This document shows, piece after piece, positions 1 to 10,741 of a stretch of DNA of 64,000 nt. The stretch is taken from NCBI RefSeq assembly GCF_030848805.1, contig NC_092366.1, positions 5,165,724-5,229,723 of the forward strand, read 5' to 3'. Each line of letters starts with the position of its first letter. Within the stretch, counting starts at the first letter, position 1. Under the pieces are notes generated by a model. That model saw only the letters and a program-made list of their open reading frames with translations, did no database searches and was not told the origin of the DNA. The DNA is from Temnothorax longispinosus (taxonomy: Eukaryota > Arthropoda > Insecta > Hymenoptera > Formicidae). Both the position numbers and the translations under genes were made by a program.

Positions 1-776
1 CCTTGTTCGAGCTCGCTACGCTGGCGCACGCGGGCCGAGTTCTCGGTGAGAACGATATGGTCAGGATAATCGGTACGGATTTCAGCCGCAGTCTCCTCGT
101 GGAAGCGTCCGGTTTGAATCACGAGGATCCTATGGCCGCATTCGTGATACAGGATCACAACGAGGTCGAGAGAGGCTCGCCAAATCGCATGCATCTGGTC
201 GGCGGCGCAAGCTTGATCTCTTTCCTGGCGTTGCATACGAAGCAGCTGATAAATCCCAAGCATTTCCCGCTCAAGTACTTCGCCACCGGCAGACAATACA
301 CGCCGCAAAATTCGCACGCCTCTGGTTTGTTCGCGGCGTGTCAGGCTTCTGTGGCGCATGCCTTTGTCGTAGTGAAGGACTCGAAGGGCGAAGTTTACAG
401 AATACTGTTCGAAGAACTTTTGGAGACCGTATGCGGGTTGTACGACGATCTGTGCGATCACTACCGTGTCGTTATGCGATCCGCGTCCGAATTACAATCC
501 TGTGAAGAAATGCGCGTATCTTTCGAGATGTGGTCGCCGTTCATGAATCAGTACATCGAGATCGGTCATATATCAACATACGGTGACTATTTAAGCAAAC
601 GATTACTGATTGCCTATCAAACGCCCACCGGCAGGGGCTTCCCCGCGGTAATATCAGGCACTGTTCTCTCCGTTCCGCGTCTCCTAGCTTGCCTGCTCGA
701 ACAGAATCCCGATAGGTTCGTGATTCCACCAAAGATTGCTGAATTTGTACTGTCAAACGATCATGTTGTAAATTAG
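1..776 (+). CDS. SLIMP: SLIMP-like seryl-tRNA synthetase paralogue (3' part only)
   Basis: The open frame enters from the left edge, so the 5' end is missing; about 258 residues up to the TAA at 774-776 are visible. The protein follows the class II seryl-tRNA synthetase catalytic core: a region aligned to motif 2 (YFATGRQY...GLFAACQASVAHAFVVV), then FEMWSPFMNQYIEIGHIS, which matches the E-W-P-x-x-Y-x-E-I-S block, then DYLSKRLLIAYQ, and a motif 3-like LSVPRLLACLLEQ near the end. Canonical residues are altered: the usual F-R-x-E arginine/glutamate of motif 2 and the N-G-T of the motif 3 lead-in (here SGT) are changed. This degeneration is typical of SLIMP, the insect mitochondrial SerRS paralogue that supports mitochondrial SerRS and mtDNA maintenance without charging tRNA. 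True mitochondrial SerRS2 is the alternative, but the active-site changes argue against it. It is tail-to-tail with RMND1. Confidence 0.75.
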   Translation, partial: LFELATLAHAGRVLGENDMVRIIGTDFSRSLLVEASGLNHEDPMAAFVIQDHNEVERGSPNRMHLVGGASLISFLALHTKQLINPKHFPLKYFATGRQYTPQNSHASGLFAACQASVAHAFVVVKDSKGEVYRILFEELLETVCGLYDDLCDHYRVVMRSASELQSCEEMRVSFEMWSPFMNQYIEIGHISTYGDYLSKRLLIAYQTPTGRGFPAVISGTVLSVPRLLACLLEQNPDRFVIPPKIAEFVLSNDHVVN

Positions 777-1044
777 TAATAAAAGAAGTTTTTGATATTG
801 CTTTATTAAGATATCTTATTTCGTAAAAAATAGACAAACTTTTCAAGTCTCATCGAAAGATCAATGCCGTAAAATACATTGGAACAATTGATTGATAATT
901 AGAATACGATTTGTAAACTCGACGAGACAATATTTTTAGAGCAGAATGTATCAGTAATGTATATTTAGGAAATATATACATAGTATACATAGTATTTGGT
1001 TTTTGTGTACAACGTAAGCGGTATTATCTCTTACTGTCAGGTTG

Positions 1045-4000
1045 CTATTTTACAAGGTACCGATCGATGTAATGCAAAACTTCGAAAGCTACCTCCACCA
1101 TAATTAGTACGATAATCATCCACTCCAAACGAACGTGATGACGATCACTCAAATGCGACGATAAAATGCTCACCAGTTCCAAGCAATGATTTAATCTCTC
1201 GTTCATCACCTACATAAAAAATATATATCATACAAAAAATATCAATGTCATACAGAAGGCAACTAGATATATATTGAATACTTACTCTCGTACGTTTTGC
1301 GATGCTAAAATATCCACATATTCGTTGATACAAGCTTTCCAAGTCGTCTCGTTCCCAGTAAAAATCAGGTGTATCTAACAGATCTGACGTTAGATTGATT
1401 CGATGTCTAAGGGCGAATAATTCGCCCTGTTTTCTCAACACCTCGTGCTGCGTCATTCGAATTTGCTTGCCAACTTTTAGATCCTCCGTAACGAATTCGA
1501 TTGAGTCGACATAGCGGTTCAACGATGCTTCCCATATCCCTAACTTGACAGACTGCGCCATGGCATTGGAGAACGTGTACTTATCCAAATTTCCAGCTTC
1601 TTGCGCCAGGATAATATCGCCATCCTTCAAGTGGCTCTTTTTCCTATTGGATACCGAGAATTACTAAATTTATTTTAGAAAATATTCATTTGTCTACGGT
1701 CTTTACAATTTATTTCACCCAGTGAAGTTCATGAGAATATAAAAGCATTTGGTAGCGAAAAAAAAAAGTAAAGGTACCCAGAATCTGCATAAGTATAATT
1801 CATTAACTCGCTCTCGGTATGAACCAGCTCTTCCATGTAACGATTTTGCTCATAACGTCTCAAAAATTGCAATAGGTTGCCGCATTCGAGATCAGAAATG
1901 TTCCACATAACAATGCTACCTTCTCGGAAGAAAAAGATCTCTCGTGGTTCGTGCCCTACTTCGTACTTGGCCACCGCATGTATAACGTCAGGCAAGGCTG
2001 CAAAAAAAAGAAGATACAGAACAAATCAAATTAATTTTAATTAATTCTTTGACTTGGAAGCAGTAGGAAGGATTTTATTTATTTTAATGATAGAATAAAA
2101 GTTTTGATTGGTAAATACATTTAATTTCAATATATTTGTACATATGTGTGCGTGTGCGTATGCGTGCGTGTACATATATTTGTGTACTTATAAATGTACG
2201 TATAAAATTTCAATTCATACAAATTTCAGATTTATGATAGAAGACAGTGTATTGCTTTGAGAAAGGAATGACGTAACGTAGCTGCATAACGAGTATAATT
2301 TTTGCAATTCAATTCATTTTATGCATCAGTCGATTAAAAACGGGCTGTCGCAAGCACCTAGACCGCTCGCTACACCGCCTTCATTATCAGTGGATAATTT
2401 AGTTCTTAACATGTGACCAGCTTGTTTGTTCAGTATAATATTCTTATCGTCTCCAATGATAACGCCGAATATGCCTAACTCCGAGACTAGCTCTTTCGTC
2501 TCTAAATTCATATATCCGTTTCCATATTTCACAACATAATTTCTGTGCACCGGTGGATAAATCCGATCCATAAGAATCCAAGCTACTCGAGTTTCTTTAG
2601 ATTTCACAGATTCCAGAAAATCCTTGATATCTGTCCCGTACAAGTTATTACAACCGCCTTCTCTCTGTGGTTTCAACACGAAACGCTGAGGATTCGAGAT
2701 ACCCATTTCTACAGCGGCGTCCCCATATTTGTCAAAGTCCAGAGGATAAAGACCTGAAACGAAAAATCGTATATTTGATATTTTTATTCTGTATATAGTC
2801 TATATAATTTCACTTTACATGCAATTAAATAATAAATATTATTACACGTTGCATTATTAATATTAGTAAACATTTTTCTGTAACTTATTCCAATGTATAA
2901 GAAAACAATCGCCTACCAGTGAATACTTCTTTGACTTTCGCCGCCGTCTTCTCATCCTTTAAGAAACGTGCAACCATGCCGGGCTTTGCGAGAGTTTGTT
3001 GAACCTTCTTCGTGCCGGCCAAGTGATATTGAATACTCGGGCATTTGATTGCTAATGACCTCTCGATCAGCAACCTCGCGTCCCATTCTTTTTGAGTGTG
3101 ATACTGACCGGGCTCGTAGCCGCATCTATAGTAAACTACCGCCACGACATAATTGTTCACCATTAGCTCCATATTGGAGCCCAGTCTCGCAGTGGCCGCT
3201 AATTGCGTCAGATTTCTACGAATTACTTTTATATTCGGATTCTGCTTTCGTATTTCATACTCGTGAAAACGTTGATCGCAAATATTGTACGTAACATCTT
3301 CGATAACAAATAAAATAACTGCTCTGCAAACAATCCCATGTTTTTGATTGAATATGAGAAAATTGAAATACTCCACCGATGATAATGTAAAATAATATAA
3401 CTAGTAAACAAGTTTGAGTAAATAATGATAAATTACAAGATTAGAAGTAAATTTATAGAAATTACAAACGTACTGTGAGTCGCCGTATAGATTCCATGCT
3501 TCTGTCAAACCTGAACACAGTGCTTGTAGAGCATTATTTTCAGGAAGATTTTTTAGCTCGGCCGTGTGGCCGAGCTCTTGCAAGACAAACTTATGTAGTT
3601 GCGTAGACGCGGGTCCTAGCCAACCGAATCCAGAGGCAATTGTATTTATCTCAACTTGCTTCCAGCAACAGTGAGACTTGAGTGTGCAAGACTTTTTAGT
3701 GTCTTGCTTGGGACAACTTGTGTCCAACATAAGATCTGAGCGTAGCATGCCAAGGGATATTTTCTGTGCGGTCCCTTCCTTGCGAATAATCTCATAGATA
3801 TTGAACAAGTTTTTAGTAAAGTCATCCACCTTTACAGTCTCTTGCAAAGTATCTTTTAAAAAATCGTAATCGTGAGCTACTCTATGTATGAGTATATTCA
3901 AAATGATTTGGATATTACAGGCGTTATGAAACTCATCTCGGGGGAATGGCGACGGGAAAAGCGTGAACGGCGCGAATTGCAAGACATCTCTGTCGAAATT

Positions 4001-6070
4001 TTTTTTCGATCTCAAGCACATTCCATTCATGAGCGCCCAATCCTTCGCTTTGTCTACTAATTCCTCCAATTCTTCTTTTGGCAAATCCAGAGGGATAGGC
4101 AGTTTCATTGTCGCTTGCGTGTCTTCCTTCATCCTTCCAAATTAAATTATCCTTTAAAAGTTTGGTAATTATGAAGGAGAGGGGCTTTCTCACCGATTTG
4201 GCTGAAACTTGACAATTTTGTGTATTTTGGTGCGTAAAACATGAATCTATAAGTTAAAATTGTCGCTCTCAATTAGGAAAAAAGTTATTAAGTACTAAAA
4301 TTGACAGTTGCTGGCACCTTACTTTAATTATGTACTATTTGACTTTGTATTTATTATACGTTGTATTTTATATAGACTTTTCAATATACCAATTATTTTC
4401 TGCTTTAAAAAAAGAATAAACTCTATTTCTATTATCTTTTTTAATCATATAGTTAAAAAAGATAATAGAAATAGAGTTTATGGTTTTTTTAAAGCAGAAA
4501 ATAATTGGTATATCGAAAAGTCTATGTAAATACAAAGTATAATAAACACAAAGTCAAATAATAGCACATAATTAAAGTAAGGCGTTTAGGCGCCAGACTA
4601 TTATAGGACAGATTGCCCTTGTACTGCACTATTGCTGTAATTTCATGAACTTTTACGTCGCACTTTCACTACGCAACTGTCAATTTTAGTACTTAATAAT
4701 ACATTTTTCCTAATTGAGAGAGACAATTTTAACTTGTAGATTCATGTTTTACACACCAAAATACACAAAATTGTCAAGTTTCAGCCAAATCGGTGAGGAA
4801 GCCCCTCTCCTTCATAATTACCAAAAATTTCTAATTTCTAGGTACGGAGTACGCTGTTATTTTACTTTGTTTTTTTCCAATTAAAGCATCTGAATCGATT
4901 TTTAATATCTCTTCATAAAATATGGTATACAGATATGAAGCTTTGTTAAGTTGTATAAATAAACAATGTTTATTTTGACTTGCAATTATGCACAAAGATA
5001 AAATATTCTTCACAACGAAAACCGTACGAGGATTCGTAATGAAAATCATAACAATCACTTCACTGTATTTGATAGTTCCTAATTTATTATATTATTTTTT
5101 TGAAATAATTAACTTCGCGCAATTATGTATATCAAAATAAAAAGAACATCAAATATATCGATTTACTTTGAGATAAAAAGTTCACACTCAAATTTCACAC
5201 GAAATTCTCGTGTAATCACAAGCTTACCAGTCGACAACTTAAGTATGGTGTCTGATAGCACTGACGATTCCAATTAACTGTCTGCTCTTTATATGCACGA
5301 GCATGATTGAGCGACGAATCAAACGGGAGAACGGGACAGTGATAAACTCGAAAAGGTCGATACACTCAGTGTAGCTTAAAAAAACTTACGTTCACTTCGA
5401 GCAATCTCACGAAATCTCTCGCAATCTCGCGCAATCTCACGCAATCGCTTGCTCAACTCTTGTTATTGATATTATTTCACAAGAAAAGAAGAAACGTCGA
5501 GAAACCCCAGTTAGATTAAAGATACTTACGATCGATCGATGTAGATATTTTACTAGGAATATACAACTGTTGATCCAACAGGCCGTAAGCTAAAGCTTCC
5601 AAATTATATTCCTCGGCGGTGGCTAAGGCTTTCACGCTCCATGCCTATATATAACAAAGAAAATTTCTTTCACACATAATTCCTCTCATTTTTCTCGTTT
5701 ACAAGGCGATCGCGCGAGGCAACGCCCCTAATTCCTCATACAACAAACTTACATTAGACTTTAGAATCTTGTCACTTATCGCGACTCTGTTTCTCCTGGA
5801 CGATCTCTTTTTTATTTGAAACGTGGATATGTTATCTACGACCTCACGTTCGTTCTCTTTTGCGTTAATTCGTTCCGAGCGGATTGCAGAATCGTGAAAA
5901 GGTTTCCTGTGAATTACGCACGTGTAATGCGTGGGAGGGAACCAGGCGTTTATCACTGCCGTCCTTCCATGCAAGATCCTCGGGCTCGACGCAACCCTTC
6001 GTAATCCGTCAATGTCAATCTTACCTCGGCAGCTCGATATCACAAGCCTCTGAATCATTGCGAGACTCAT
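1045..6070 (-). CDS. RMND1: RMND1 homologue (DUF155 mitochondrial translation factor)
   Basis: Five coding exons join in phase: 6070-5753, 5644-5530, 1997-1778, 1643-1286, 1209-1045 (391 aa). The N-terminus (MSLAMIQRLVISSCRGK...) is basic and looks like a mitochondrial presequence. The body matches the RMND1/DUF155 family: ATAEEYNLEALAYGLL, EIFFFREGSIVMWNISD, KYTFSNAMAQSVKLGIWEAS, GELFALRHRINLTSD, TPDFYWERDDLESLYQ. The C-terminus (HVRLEWMIIVLIMVEVAFEV) holds the family's single membrane segment. RMND1 is an inner-membrane protein supporting mitochondrial translation. Exon phases close exactly (the split codon C|CC between exons 2 and 3 gives Pro; GG|G between exons 3 and 4 gives Gly). Intron 2 (5529-1998, about 3.5 kb) contains the complete glutathione synthetase gene on the same strand. 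The start is 439 bp from the RpS20 start, head to head. Confidence 0.9.
2326..4132 (-). CDS. GSS: Glutathione synthetase, nested in an RMND1 intron
   Basis: Three coding exons, 4132-3474, 3323-2917 and 2753-2326, join in phase to about 497 aa; a second in-frame Met at 4108 (MKLPIPL) would give 489 aa. The eukaryotic enzyme is about 474 aa. It is an ATP-grasp ligase that joins gamma-glutamylcysteine and glycine to make glutathione in the cytosol. Diagnostic blocks are NTIASGFGWLGPASTQLHKF (substrate binding), NYVVAVVYYRCGYEPGQYH, WDARLLIERS, AGTKKVQQTLAKPGM, RFVLKPQREGGCNNLYG (glycine-rich ATP loop, with Cys where many homologues have a third Gly), ELGIFGVIIGDDKNIILNKQ and a terminal GGVASGLGACDSPFLID, matching the family's usual end. 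The gene sits wholly within RMND1 intron 2. A 665-bp foldback element begins 29 bp upstream of the start codon, so it lies in the GSS 5' UTR or promoter. Confidence 0.93.
4161..4825. mobile_element. 665-bp foldback (long inverted-repeat) element
   Basis: The stretch from TTTGGTAATTATGAAGGAG at 4161 reappears as its reverse complement ending at 4825, and the complementarity continues inward almost to the middle (loop near 4443-4453). The right arm carries about 90 extra bases (roughly 4590-4680) with no partner on the left. No credible long ORF lies inside, so this is a non-autonomous foldback or MITE-type element. I see no clear target-site duplication. It lies in RMND1 intron 2, immediately upstream of the GSS start. 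Confidence 0.8.
5400..5447. repeat. Decamer tandem repeat (GCAATCTCAC-like, about 5 units)
   Basis: Five consecutive, slightly diverged 10-bp units of the type GCAATCTCAC / GAAATCTCTC / GCAATCTCGC lie in RMND1 intron 2, about 85 bp from exon 2. It appears to be a simple minisatellite with no visible function. Confidence 0.7.
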
Positions 6071-6508
6071 TTTATCAGATTTTTATTAATAAAATTACGG
6101 TGCAAATACCTCTCGGGTCTTTGGACAAAACTGGAAGGAAACTCGTGTGTTTATATATACATTTATAACGCACGTACGAGCATCATCATCTTGCGACACT
6201 TTGTTCACTAATCGATAACGTTCTTCAAGCCGATATTACTGTCAGTCATTATTGTCATTTAAAATATGTATCGTTTACATCATACACCGCACGTATGTAC
6301 CGCACGTTTCGCTGTGAACGAATTTGAGGTTATGTCGTGGACACATGGTCGCCCTTCCGGTCATCGTCGCGGAAGTGGCGCTGCCGGACGCCCAAACGCT
6401 CAACCCTCTCTTACGTCTTGCACGTGGAAATTATCGGAGTACTGGTTCAGCGCTGATCAGTTTTGCTCGGTATAAATTGGTTATCTCGACCAGTACGAAG
6501 GATCAATC
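6071..6508. promoter_or_regulatory. Divergent promoter interval RMND1 / RpS20
   Basis: 438 bp separate the start codons of RMND1 (leftward) and RpS20 (rightward), so both 5' UTRs and core promoters must lie here. The position and head-to-head arrangement are seen; shared regulation is inference. A pyrimidine-rich CCCTCTCTTACGTCTTGC stretch near 6403-6420 could be the TOP-like start region expected of a ribosomal-protein gene. Confidence 0.5.
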
Positions 6509-7248
6509 ATGGTAAGTGCTTCGGGCAACGTTGTTTTAACAATTTTAGAGACTTAATTCTGCCGTGGCGACGATATACGTGTCGTACGCATCGCGTCGGG
6601 TCGCCGATTTAGGTTAGGCGAACCGAAGCCGAACAGGACTCGCTCCGAACAAGCGTCCACGCGATGTATATTTGCAAAGAATTAAAAAAAAGAAACGTGA
6701 AATTGTTATTAATGTACCGCGAATACTTTGTATATTATGTCTGTAAAAGGATTGATGTTCTTTTTTTTTTTTTTAATTTCTCAGGCGACGACCAAGGTCG
6801 ACAATCCCGAGAAACCGGGACAGGAGGTCACTCCCATTCATCGAATCCGTATCACTCTCACGTCGCGCAACGTTCGGTCCCTCGAGAAAGGTGAGTCAGA
6901 CTCAAAAGTACCATTTATTTTGGCAAATGAAATTATTCGGCTAATTATTTGACAATTAAATGCTAATAACTTATTATTATTTTTGTTTCAGTGTGCGCGG
7001 AATTGATCAATGGAGCAAAGAAGCAGAAATTGAAGGTCAAAGGACCTGTTCGCATGCCAACGAAGATCCTGAGAATAACGACCCGCAAAACACCTTGCGG
7101 CGAGGGTTCGAAGACCTGGGATCGCTTCCAGATGCGAATTCACAAGAGAGTGATCGATTTGTATTCGCCGTCGGAGATTGTGAAACAAATCACGAGCATC
7201 TCCATCGAGCCTGGCGTAGAGGTGGAAGTGACGATTGCTAATGAATAA
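6509..7248 (+). CDS. RpS20: 40S ribosomal protein S20 (uS10)
   Basis: Three coding exons, 6509-6511 (the ATG alone), 6785-6890 and 6992-7248, give 121 aa, the usual length for the family. The ATG is followed directly by the donor GTAAGT, and exon 2 resumes with ATTKVDNPEKPG. Family blocks are IHRIRITLTSRNVRSLEKVC, PVRMPTKILRITTRKTPCGE, TWDRFQMRIHKRVIDLYSP and a terminal GVEVEVTIANE. uS10 sits in the head of the small ribosomal subunit. A first exon ending exactly at the start codon is common in metazoan ribosomal-protein genes. An AATAAA overlaps the stop codon (7244-7249) and another lies just downstream. It is divergent from RMND1 and convergent with eIF2alpha. Confidence 0.97.
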
Positions 7249-7778
7249 ACAATGTCATTAAAACTACAGTTTTAATAAAAAATACAGTTTTAATAAAAAC
7301 TTCAAACGTATATTGATACATCTACAAACACCTACATTAATATGACCAAAAAAGGCTCAAAACACATTAAGAACCGCGTTTCTTTTCTTTCTGTTTTAAT
7401 TCGCAATTATTTTTTAAATAACACTCAATTCATTATGAACGGATAATTGGAACAATGCAATGGAGTTCTCTTTGTCAAAAATAAAAACATCTGCCTTCAG
7501 ATCGTTTATTGTATACCAAGTCAGTAAAAAATCTCGTTTCCATATAAATTACAATAATTAATTTTTTACACCTTTCATGTTCGTATTTATTGAAACATCA
7601 TGCTGGCATGTCCAGCAAGACAGTAGAATATTTTATTCAATTCTACCTGCAATTGAGAAACACATGCGAATATCTGTCGGTTAATCGAATGTGTACTTTA
7701 TTATTTTCACAAATATATATATATTTATATATATATTTATATCTATATATATGTAAATGTATATATATATATATATCT
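7249..7778. other. Convergent 3' interval with AT microsatellite
   Basis: This 530-bp AT-rich interval lies between the RpS20 and eIF2alpha stop codons and holds both 3' UTRs. At 7711-7776 there is an imperfect (TA)n / TATTTATAT microsatellite that abuts the eIF2alpha stop codon. No other gene is visible. Confidence 0.7.
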
Positions 7779-9148
7779 TCAATTTTCTTCCTCGGACAGA
7801 TCTTCTTTGTCGTCCTCGTCGATCGCTTTGCCATTCTGTTCAATACCTTTGCTGTTCCGCTCGGTACTTTCACCACCACTAAAATCACCCTCCATTCCTT
7901 CCAGCTCATCCTCGTCGTCACCGGCAACCTCCGCATTTTCGAGTTCCGCTCGTTCCATCTGCCGCGCCAATTCCGCCTCGTCCGTCGCGGTAACGACTTT
8001 CGGCTAATATCACAGACAAGAAACGACGGTATAGTTCCCTTATTACGCGAATAAATTAGATTAATATGCTCGTCCATGAAACTTACTGCCATTTGAACAT
8101 TGAATACACCACCAAGCGACGTTATCTTACTCTGTATGACTTCGATGGCGTCGCCTAACGCCTTTAAGCCGTCACTTTTTTCCGGGGTGGACGTCGTCAT
8201 GACTGAAATGATCATATATTATATAAGATAAAACATTGTGATCATAGTGCAATTGATTCGAAAGATAAATGTAAAACGTACCGTATAACGGAGGAGCAAT
8301 TAAATTAATTTTTATGGGAAGTTCGTCGGTGGAAAGAGCTAAGCCAGCCTTCAGCGCGGTCTTCACAGCGTCGATTCCTTCGTAGCCGTAACACGCCACT
8401 TCCACGTCCGCTCTAATTTTCACCGCTTGCGAGGTGAGTTTTCGCTTGATGTTATTCAGTAACACCTCCTTCGTGTTTTCATCCAGACCGCATTCGGCTA
8501 AAATGGAGGGATCCCTAAAATTGTTCACATTCACAGATACATCTTCTTGATATACCGGAATACATCTCGTGCTTGTAAATTGGATTTTGCTTACAATACT
8601 GATTGTTTGAAAAAATCATAAGCCGACGCCTTCTGCTTCTTGTACTTTTCCTCAAAGTGCCAGGCCGTTTTCTGATAGAGTTCCTCCAGCTGATCATCAT
8701 TGTCGTAGTGCAAAAGTTCTGCCACGTGTCTTAAAATTGAATTAACAGCTTTAGCCTTGGCGTATCTCTCGGTACACTTCTCCACATCCTCGGCGGACAC
8801 GCGACGCTTGCTCAGATCGATGTAACCTGGAATCCACGATATATACCTTTCGTCACTTCGACATTGATGATTTATGTAAACCAGTAAAAAACGTCCGCAA
8901 TGAAAACTACCTTTCTCCTTGTCCACACGAATAACAACGACCGGCTCGGTTTTGCCTACTCGGATAAGTTTGTTAATAGACCTAATACGTCTCCTGGAGA
9001 GTTCGGAGAGCAGGATCATGCCTTCGATGTTGTTGTACTCCAACAAGTGCACGTACGCGCCCATCTCGGCTATACTGCGTACATTCACCATCACCACGTC
9101 CTCCACCTCCGGATACTTTTCCTTGTAAAATCGACACGACAGCACCAT
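7779..9148 (-). CDS. eIF2alpha: Translation initiation factor eIF2 subunit alpha
   Basis: Five coding exons, 9148-8911, 8826-8595, 8514-8282, 8202-8087 and 8003-7779, join in phase to 347 aa. The protein starts MVLSCRFYKEKYPEVEDVVM and contains the S1-type OB fold with EYNNIEGMILLSELSRRRIR. The serine at residue 51 counting Met (ELS-RRR) is the site phosphorylated by PERK, GCN2, HRI and PKR-type kinases in the integrated stress response. Other family blocks are KGYIDLSKRRVS, AVKIRADVEVACYGYEGIDA, PIKINLIAPPLYVMTT and GVFNVQMAPKVVTATDEAEL. The C-terminal tail after about residue 290 is longer and more acidic than in mammals, as in other insects. eIF2alpha binds initiator tRNA with eIF2beta and eIF2gamma. 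Confidence 0.97.
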
Positions 9149-10741
9149 GTTTCACTGAAAAAAAAACACGTGAGATCGTACAATACGGGTGGCGTTAAAA
9201 ACGACACCCTAGTGATACGAGAAACGGTATTTGGCAAAAATATATATATATAACTAATCATTTATTTTTTCGCGAGAAGTTTTCAGTCGAGGCGTTAATT
9301 GGAGAAATGAGGGTGATAGGTTAACTTGTAGGTTAGTATTCTGAAATGTTAGTTAAAAAAACACCGATATCGTTCCGATCGTTACCTAAATAATTATTCT
9401 CGCGCAAAGATAAATCCTGCCTTTATCTGTACGAACGGATTGAGTTTAGAATTGCGAAAAACCACGCGTAATTTGTTGACTTAAGTTACCCTTTTTATGA
9501 AGAGACGTCGCCCAGCGTGGTTCATTGATCATTGATCTGTTCTCATTTACACCTTTTACACTTTTTTATGTTGAAAACGAAACGAGAACGGATATTTCCA
9601 AGTGCGACGGAAAACGGAAGTGTACAGAAATGGATGAGAAAATATCCGATTTTTTAAGCCAAAAGTTTACTTTTTCAAATATTTATGTAAAATATAATTT
9701 TTTTATTCCTAAATTATTTAACAGCCAAAATATTTATTTGTATTTTCGTGCATTTTGCACAAAAATGTTTAAACTCCATGGTAAAAATTTTTCTTTATTT
9801 AAAATGATTTTTTTTATACATTTATTAAAATTATTTTTCAAAATTCCTATTTATACGAATTGGAACATTTTCGGAAATCTGAAAAAATCTACATTTTTTC
9901 TTAAATTGTTTACATTTAATTATGTAATTTTTGAAATATTAAAAAATTTCTGTATTTCTATATTCTATAATTTCTGAAGAAAACTTTTAAAATTTGAAGA
10001 TGAAGAATAAGTAGTTAAAAATAATTTTTTAGAAATATTTACAAATTTAAAATATGAAAAATTCTAGATCTTTTATATATATAATTATTTTATAAAGAAT
10101 AATTTTGAAAATTTTCTAACTTCAAGAATTAGAAAAAGATAGAAGTAAATTAAATGGAGATTAAAATTAATGTATATTTTAAATTGGTAGAAATAGACAT
10201 AAGAATTAAAAAAAGATAAAAATTAAGTTAAACCGAGATTAAAAATTAATCTGCATTCATAGAAACAGACGTATGTACAGTTAATCGACGATTCGATCCA
10301 ATCGATAGAATTGCTAAAAATTTCCAATTGGCGATTGGCGATTGGTCCTACGAGTGGCAATCCGTCTGAACGGATCTTAATGGTCCGTTTACACGAGATT
10401 ATATTGGGCTCGGCGGGTGCACCTGGGTGAAGTTTCCGAACGCAGCCCAAGTATCATACGAATGATACGAATGTCACGATCAGGTTAGAGGATGGCAGCA
10501 ACAATTATGATGATCAACAACGGCGACGACAGCGTGACGATGACAGTATTGACGGTGGCACGCATTGTCACGAGCCGCGCGTAGTCGCGGGACGGGAGAG
10601 CCCGGATTGTCGCGCGCGCGCGTGCGAGAACGAGGACGTGAGAGACCGGAGAGGCAAGAGAGCGTCATTGCGCCCCGAGGAGGGAGGCGTCGACCCTTCG
10701 TTAACTTTTTTCCCTGGAAAAGAGGAGGAAAGAAAAACAAA
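9149..10741. other. Divergent intergenic region eIF2alpha / USP20-33
   Basis: This 1.6-kb region between two outward-pointing genes must hold both promoters. About 9525-10250 is very AT-rich. At about 10120-10275 lie two degenerate, tandem half-copies of the MITE family found intact at 27242-27370 (shared signature: a GATTAAA stretch followed by GGTAGAAATGGAC-like sequence). AGGTTAG motifs occur at 9330-9336 and 10482-10488. From about 10560 the sequence becomes GC-rich, as expected for the USP 5' UTR. Confidence 0.5.

Noticed and set aside
4308..4529. Open frame inside the foldback element
   Set aside because: It crosses the hairpin axis and encodes low-complexity sequence; it is not a transposase.
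9525..9977. 150-codon Phe/Ile/Lys-rich open frame
   Set aside because: Composition is that expected of AT-rich non-coding DNA; no domain, splice context or conserved motif.
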